Shown piece after piece: positions 57,655 to 64,000 of a stretch of 64,000 nucleotides of DNA. Each line of letters begins with the position of its first letter. Position 1 is the first letter of the stretch. Position numbers and translations under genes: made by a program. The notes under the pieces are model-generated. The model searched no databases. It had not been told where the DNA came from and saw only the letters and a program-made list of their open reading frames with translations. Origin of the DNA: Siphonodentalium dalli (lineage: Eukaryota > Mollusca > Scaphopoda > Gadilida > Siphonodentaliidae); NCBI GenBank assembly GCA_032622095.1, contig CP136062.1, positions 136,070,960-136,134,959 on the forward strand, in the 5' to 3' direction.

Positions 57655-57850
57655 CTCTTTTCAATATATGTTGATAGTCAATATATGGAGGTTACTTCGT
57701 CACTATATGTAGTTACTCTGCCAATAATATGCACTCATTCTATTGTCAATATAAGTAGATATTTAGTCAATATATGTGGTTAGCTAGTCACTATATGCAG
57801 TTACATCGTCATCATATGGAGTTACTTTGTCAATATATGCAGCGCGTTGC
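57655..57850 (+). repeat. GTCAATATATG minisatellite, second block
   Basis: The same unit type as 56600-57090, more decayed. Confidence 0.7.
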
Positions 57851-58023
57851 TTGTTTCAATACATGCGGTATTTTTAATCATTATATACTAGGTGAAACTG
57901 GTTCCATTCGGGAGCCTTTATTCAGCGTCGGAGGGGCCTGCGGCCCCTTTGTGTGTTAGGGACCTGTGGCTCCTGTGTGCACTTCGCGCACATGACAGAC
58001 ATATCCTACTTATATATATATAT

Positions 58024-58635
58024 ACTAGAAGGTGACCCGACTTCATTCGGGCTTTGACCTTGAATTGTCCATTTTGAAGGTCAAGGTCAAGTGGGGTCAC
58101 GATTTGACCAGTCCAAAACACTGCCCGGACAAAAGTACCCGACAAACGTGCCCGTCGAAATCCATCCGATTTTACCCGATTTGACCTTGAATTGATCATT
58201 TTGAAGGTCAAGGTCTGGTCGGGGTCACGATTGGACCCGTCCAAAACAATCAGTGGACAAAAGTAACCCCACGTATCAAATTTCGTCGAAACCCCATCAA
58301 ATTGGCGATTTGACCTTGAAGTTACCCGATTTCAAGGTCAAGGTCACGTCGCACGGACAAATGAATATGCTTATGAGACTCGCCATAAGAAAGTACCCCC
58401 ACATACCAAGTTTCATCGAAATCCCGTGATATTCGGGCGTTTGACCTTGAAATTACCCGATTTAAAGGTCAAGTTCACGTCGCACGGGCAAATTAATAGG
58501 CCTATGCCACTTCCTGGCCGAAAATATCCCCACATACCAAGTTTCATCGAAATCGGATCGCCCGTTTTCGAGTTCATCACGAACACACACACACAGACAC
58601 ACAGACAGACAGATCTTCCAAAATATATAATAGAT
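58024..58635 (+). mobile_element. Pearl/HINE-like element P3
   Basis: Starts ACTAGAAGGTGACCCGACTT with the CCGAC..TTCGG hairpin and contains core units similar to P1 ('gaccttgaattg.ccattttgaaggtcaaggtc', 'cccgtccaaaac', 'aaatttcgtcgaaa'). These pass into units with 'ccacataccaagtttcatcgaaat', then an ACAC/ACAG tract and CAAAATATATAATAGA. Non-coding. Confidence 0.75.
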
Positions 58636-58889
58636 ATATATTAGTCATATTATTATGCTACTCCAATATATCCTCGGGAAAATAGGTTCATGTTGGACCT
58701 AAATATTGACATTGGTTCATACTGGACTTATTTGGTTTTTACAAAAGCCCATAGTTGATTTATACCCGTTATTCTTTTGGGGGATGGCGCGGGTCACAGT
58801 AAAACACACATATAAAGAGTGTATAATATATTGGTGCGGAAATAGGCCCATAATGAGCGTATTTGTTTTTTTGTTATTTATTTAATTAA

Positions 58890-59047
58890 AAAAAATTTAG
58901 ATACAAATTTTGAAAAAATAATGGCGGTGTAACCTCCGCCGGTGTATCCCGAGTTACTACATGCACCAATTTTTTTTTGAAATCGGACCAGCAATCTGAA
59001 AATCCGGACAGACGGATAGACAGATCCTGCTATTTTCTATATAGAGA
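58890..59047 (+). mobile_element. Partial element of a similar type
   Basis: Contains 'atggcggtgtaacctccgccggtgt', 'gaaatcggaccagcaatc', 'ccggacagacggatagacagatcc' and a 3' 'tatatagaga'. Only one core unit remains. Confidence 0.45.
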
Positions 59048-59179
59048 TATGCAGCTTTAATATCTCGCGCCCCACTAAGTTTGGCATGCACACACTATAT
59101 TGGCCGGCATTCCACTACTACCTGGACGGTTGACACTCCAACCCACACATAACTGTCTGCAGCTCACAAGTGCATGTAC

Positions 59180-59720
59180 ACTGCCAAACAGGATTTTCTT
59201 ATTTTGAGATGAAAAAAAAAAAAAAAAAATCAAGAAATATTGTCGTGGGAGTATATACTTTTCTGCATCAGATTTTCCTATAGAAATTTAAATTCTAATT
59301 ATGACAATATTTGTCTTCCTATTTTCCGTAAGAAAGGATCAATTATTTTTCTCATGAGTTCTTAGTATTAAGAAATAATGTTTAAAATCCTAAAGTCATT
59401 ATCGATTCAAAGGTAAGAAGTAAATTATTTTCTCAGAAGACTAGAAAACTAGAAAAGCCTTGGGAATGTACTTATATCTAGAAATTATATTTCTTAAAAC
59501 TAGAAATTATTTTTAATACGCTAAGAAAGACCTTTTCTTACTTGCTAGATAAAAGTAAGAAAAATATTCTCAAATTTCTAGAAATATAAGAAAATGGGTT
59601 TCTTTGCAATTTCTAACATTTCGACAAGTTAATTTCTTATGTCAAGTAAGTGGAAAGACATTTTGTAGTACACTTAGAATATAGTTTTTTCTGAAAACAA
59701 GAGAACAATTTTCTTAACAG
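59180..59720. repeat. AAGAAA/CTAGAAA-rich low-complexity tract
   Basis: Frequent recurrence of 'aagaaa', 'ctagaaa' and 'ttttctta' on both strands without a fixed period. No reading frame. Confidence 0.45.
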
Positions 59721-59759
59721 TGAGTAATGTATTCCGAGTCACTTTTCTCCTAAAACTGC

Positions 59760-62700
59760 TGATGTATTGTCTTACCACATATAAAGAGGTGACACAACAT
59801 TCTAACACTACAGAAAATTAATTGATTCCCTTAAAAACCAAATACAAACAGATATAACCGGGTACCCAGATATGGAATAATACCCAAACTGTTCAAAGTT
59901 TTGAACATGTGAATTTAATGCAAAAATCATACTAATTATATATAGCTGGAGTTTAATATGAATGTCATACTGTGTCACCAAGCTGACATAAAAACGACTC
60001 GTTGTCACGTGTAAGCTTCAGTCTAGTGGCCAAAAAATGAATACTACCAGTATTTGGGCGACACACAATGTACCAATTTCCTCCACACCTGGTTTCATTA
60101 ACCCCCGAAATTATATGTATATAGCTATGGAAAAAAGGCGATGACATACCCGTAGAACATGTAGGAATATATAATTTCATGCCAGTCTATAAAGCAATGC
60201 CGTGGAAAAATATGTCAATTGCAAGCGCTGTTTAAGTAGGGGGGAATTGATCATTTGAGAGTGCATTAGAAGTGGGACTGTTCCAGCGAGACTGAGGATG
60301 CCCCATACAGTGCATTGGACTATGTTATGGGTAGACATAATAATGTCTTTGGTTTGTTTTCTGGCCACGCATCCGATTTAGCAACAAAAAGAACAAATTT
60401 GAGCTCCATGCACGATTTCAGTCAAATTTTCGGAAATTTGGAAGAGGCTATATGGCCGCGTCCCTGCTCTATAGACACCCGCTGGTGGAACCGCACGAAA
60501 ATGCAAGGATATCCGAGTGGTCGTCATGGTTCACATAAACGATAATATAATATTATCTGAGAATAGGCAACTGGGAACGGAATTCGTGGTGCTCAGATAT
60601 AGTCATCTGAGTTGATATATCTGCAAATAATTCACATATTGACTCGATTCACCGATGATAGTTTTTGTCTAGCCATTGATAGTCACATTAAAGTTTGAAA
60701 CAGTTTCTCGCTCTTTTTCCATGCACACATTGATTTAGGCTTAAGGGGGAGACGCACGTTTTGCATAAATCCAGCCAAAAATGGCAAGATATTTTCAGCA
60801 AAGAATTTCTCTGAATCTATCTGGCAAAAAATCTTTAATTTCACGTATCATCATCTTCATTGTATGTAGAATCTGAGCAATTATTAAGAGACATAAAAAA
60901 CAATGGATTTGATACATTTGATAGGGTTGAAAATTATATTGAATTGTTTCCCCGTTCGGTACCAAGAACTGCTCGAATAATTAACAATTTCACACAAAAC
61001 TCTAATCACCAAATAGCTTATTGTCTTGGTTCTATGAGAGGAGGCTTCATTTGTATCATAATGTTGAGTTAGATTTTTAATTGTATAATATAGCATCATA
61101 CCCCCATATATTATAATGAAGAATAAAGCAGTTAAAATATTTCAGCCCAATGAAAACAAATGTTGATATGCAGTGGTGTCCACTCAAGCAGGGAGCAATC
61201 AACATGAATTAGGCCACAGTGTTAAGAGATATGGTGGTCAGCTTTAACTTGGTTATGAACCCATGACCCACAACTCATCTCAGCCCAATTATTCATTGAT
61301 CAACAGGCATTGCATGGAAATCCTCAAATGTAGAAAACTAATTATGGGTAGTTGCCTTTCTTAATGAAAATAATCATTAAATTTCACATATAAAGAATAA
61401 TTAAGTCTCCTCTCATGATCTTGAGATATGATATCATGGATATATGAACTGCACTTTTAATTTTTTTTTTTTTTACAGAAGTTTTTCGTAATTGAAAACA
61501 GTAAAATTTTATATATATTTCATGCCATGAAACTAAAGTAAATGAGGTTATAATATTCAATTGGTCGATTGTTCTTAAATATTGTGTCACAATAATCGCT
61601 TGTACCAAATTTCACCAAAATATTCCTAACAGATTTTGAGAAAATCCATTTTGAAAACTTAAAGGTCTTAGTTTCATCAGTTTTACATATCTCGAAGCTC
61701 TTTATGTGTACACGACTGGTGAAGTTTCTAGTCGCAATGTTGTTTCATAAGTATATATAAAAAAAACAAATTTATTACAGTTATACATTTTCTAAATTGT
61801 TTTATTTACAAGATTGTTGAAGTTTCCACACTGGTCTCCATTCTATTTTTATTTGTTATTGTGGTGAAAATAAAAGATTCCATTTTTTTTCTAAAAATGT
61901 CCACGCCGGGCTATTTCCGAAGGGTGTCGGGAAGGAAGTGTTTCACCTTTCTGTTCCATATGCAACATGAATGTCATTTCCTCTAAGGCCTATATATGAG
62001 GTCCAAATAACACAGCCTACACGTTTGGGATTTTAAAGTTTCCAGTAACAAAAATACGAGAGGGTATAAAAATGTGTTGTTGTTTTTTTGGCAGTTTCGT
62101 CCACCCATGCACCCACCACACGGGCATACATTCCTGCTAAAATATTACATACAGCCCCACCCCTTTTTGTAAAACACAGTTCATTCCTTCAGGCCAGATG
62201 GTGAGAACGTTATCGAGCAAATATGAAGGACGAACAAGAGATCATGTAGAGTTTTACAATTATTTTGTCTGGGGAATATACGTGCTCTTCAGAAACTGAT
62301 TGTCCCATGTATCAGAAATGAGCTCGACAACCTTGGCAGACGGACTACACCTAGTTTCCCTATAATGAGGACACTTAAGTCCAGTCGATATCATATGTGG
62401 CAAAACAAGAAACCCGTCGGATCTTTGTGGCTATCTATAAGTGTGGTTAACGGGAAAAACACAGTGAAATGAGGACACTCTATCTGGCCCATATTAAGAT
62501 ATTATAGCGTATAGATATGGTGTCCTGTTTCCACAACATAAGTTTTTTGTTTCCTTCGCTTCTTTCGTCAAACGAGCAAAACAGAAACGCCTATTCCCCT
62601 GGTATGCACGACAATCACGACGTATACAGAACGCGGAATCAGCACCCATTCAAACAACCAGACTTTTTGTTGGAAATGTTCTAGCAGATCATAGCGCAGA

Positions 62701-62900
62701 AACCATTGCCATTATACTAATTGACGCAAAGGTGACATTCTCCATTGTTCACCTATTTGGACTCAGAAAAGATTGTACGAGAACTGCCCGTATCAATGTT
62801 CAGTGCTCAGATGCTGCCTTCTGCAAAGGTCCGGACTGTTGGCCCTGTTCAGACTGGGTACCATATGAAGACTTCATCGCGAGAAAACGGCAATAACGTT
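59760..62900. other. No gene recognised
   Basis: Short frames without domains or convincing splice pairs, and no clear relation to the repeats above. Confidence 0.35.
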
Positions 62901-62911
62901 TCGTGTATATA

Positions 62912-63066
62912 AGGATTAACTGTCATGTGGACTGTTTTTATGGAGAAGTAACCGTGAGGTAAGTGGACATAACTTGTGTAAAACCCGAAGGGTTTTACAT
63001 ACAAGTTATGACCACTTACCTCACGGTTACATCTCCATAAAAATAGTCCACATGACAGTTAATCCT
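62912..63066. repeat. Long hairpin
   Basis: Arms of ~70 bp run from AGGATTAACTGTCATGTGGA to its complement with very few mismatches; the apex is AAAACCCGAAGGGTTTT. Non-coding. Confidence 0.9.
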
Positions 63067-63461
63067 AATATTTATATACATTTAGCGAAAAAGCCACTTT
63101 TGTAAATGTATTTATATCGAAAAGTGTATCGTGACAAAAACAGCCCAAAATACCCAATAGCACCCTTGGCAAAAGTTAATAGGAACAATTTCTCTTCATA
63201 TTGAAACCCGATGATGTATTAAGTCAATCCTGCGCGAGTCCAAATGCGCCCAAAACATTACGCGTTCGTCTTTCCAAACCCAATGACGTATCGATGGTGT
63301 TATGAGCTTGGTGTTATGAGGTGTTGCGCATTCACCGAGAAATAACTGCAACTAGCCACGTGGGCGCCGACTAATCATAATGCTGGATTTAGTGATGACA
63401 ACACTTAGTATGTAAATATATTGTTATAACCTTCCGTGTATGCCAAATTTCTCAATTTGGC

Positions 63462-64000
63462 TTGCACATCCGTTATCTGTTGAATTCTATCCTATATTCT
63501 TTCCACATTCTGTGTCTAACGTTGTATCACTTGATACTGATAACCATGTTAAACGTAGCTACGTGGAACTGTATCGGCCTACTGTCTAGTTGCGCATACC
63601 TGAATACATTATTGTCTGACCATGATGTCGATAGATGTGGAATAGCCGAACATTGGCTTCACTCACATAACGTGCACTTTCTTGAGCTTGTAAACGATTT
63701 GTATACTTATCATGCAGTGTGTGACTCCTCCCAACGATTGCCACTCCAGAGGGGGAGATACAAGGGCAGTGTGTGCTTGATGTGGAAGAAATCTATTCGT
63801 GATAGAGTAACCGTTCTTGACATTAATTGATGATAATAGAATATGCGGTATACAACTTCAACTGGAACCATGCAGGCGTCTCTTTATATATTTTTCAAGT
63901 ATACCTACCCTCAACAAATTACACGACAAAACACTATGAAGAATATATACAACAACTGAATGATTTAATGTCCATATTCAAATCCCTTGGCCATATAATG
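63462..64000 (+). pseudogene. Non-LTR retrotransposon endonuclease domain, N-terminal, frameshifted
   Basis: The 122-codon frame contains MLNVATWNCIGLLSSCAYLN, the N-terminal motif of the APE-type endonuclease (WN-x-x-GL). It then has AEHWL and GVC-like VCLMWKK blocks. The frame breaks at about 63827. It resumes in another frame (DDNRICGIQLQLEP), then shifts again to FQVYLPSTNYTTKHYEEYIQ and QLNDLMSIFKSLGH, which is the usual continuation (Y-x-P). So at least two frameshifts disable it. It runs off the window. The clade looks like CR1/L2 or a relative. Confidence 0.8.

Overview
This looks like repeat-rich, gene-poor nuclear DNA of a marine invertebrate, most likely a bivalve mollusc. The reasons are an AT-rich background, elements resembling the bivalve 'pearl'/HINE type (short tandem core plus an ACAG microsatellite), a tRNA-derived SINE-like sequence, LINE remnants, many MITEs and long hairpins, and short exons with canonical splice sites. 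There is no prokaryote-style gene organisation except inside one virus-like element. No intact cellular gene with a recognised domain is visible.

1-15 kb: TIR elements (1.8-2.6, 4.3-4.8 and 12.1-12.5 kb), hairpins, a LINE reverse-transcriptase tail (8.7 kb) and a repeat carrying a signal-peptide-like reading frame (copies at 1.5, 10.0 and 28.6 kb). The best cellular candidate is a three-exon minus-strand gene at 12.6, 11.5 and 8.0 kb. Its phases agree exactly and its layout is that of a secreted peptide precursor: signal peptide, REKR site, Cys-containing peptide, Gly plus basic cluster (GKRKKR), acidic C-terminal peptide.

15-31 kb: pearl-like elements, tandem-core repeats ending in a GGAC microsatellite, two adjacent TTAA-bounded MITEs, large hairpins, a tandem hairpin element (27.4-28.1 kb) and a dispersed family built on GGAAATTTCC. 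Exon-like segments with splice signals lie at 14.1 and 21.4 kb, with a damaged copy of the first at 18.4 kb.

31.8-46.8 kb: the most striking region. A ~4.18 kb unit is tandemly duplicated, and the second unit continues into a ~10.1 kb near-perfect palindrome with an 83 bp loop near 41.7 kb. Each arm carries the same compact three-ORF string (107, 60 and 189 codons, almost touching or overlapping), followed at once by AATAAA. The 189-codon product has an N-terminal C2H2 finger, an acidic middle and a helical C-terminus. The 107-codon product resembles small proteins of Polinton/Maverick (adintovirus-like) elements. No polymerase, integrase, ATPase or capsid gene is seen, so this is probably a defective, rearranged virus-like element.

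46.8-64 kb: exon-like segments on the minus strand (48.7, 49.1, 50.6, 50.9 and 54.5 kb), one duplicated with only conservative changes in its second half; a hAT-like MITE; a dimeric ~155-160 bp satellite interrupted by a LINE tail; a 30 bp minisatellite that stays open as a 296-codon frame; more hairpins; a pearl-like element; and, at the right edge, a frameshifted LINE endonuclease domain.
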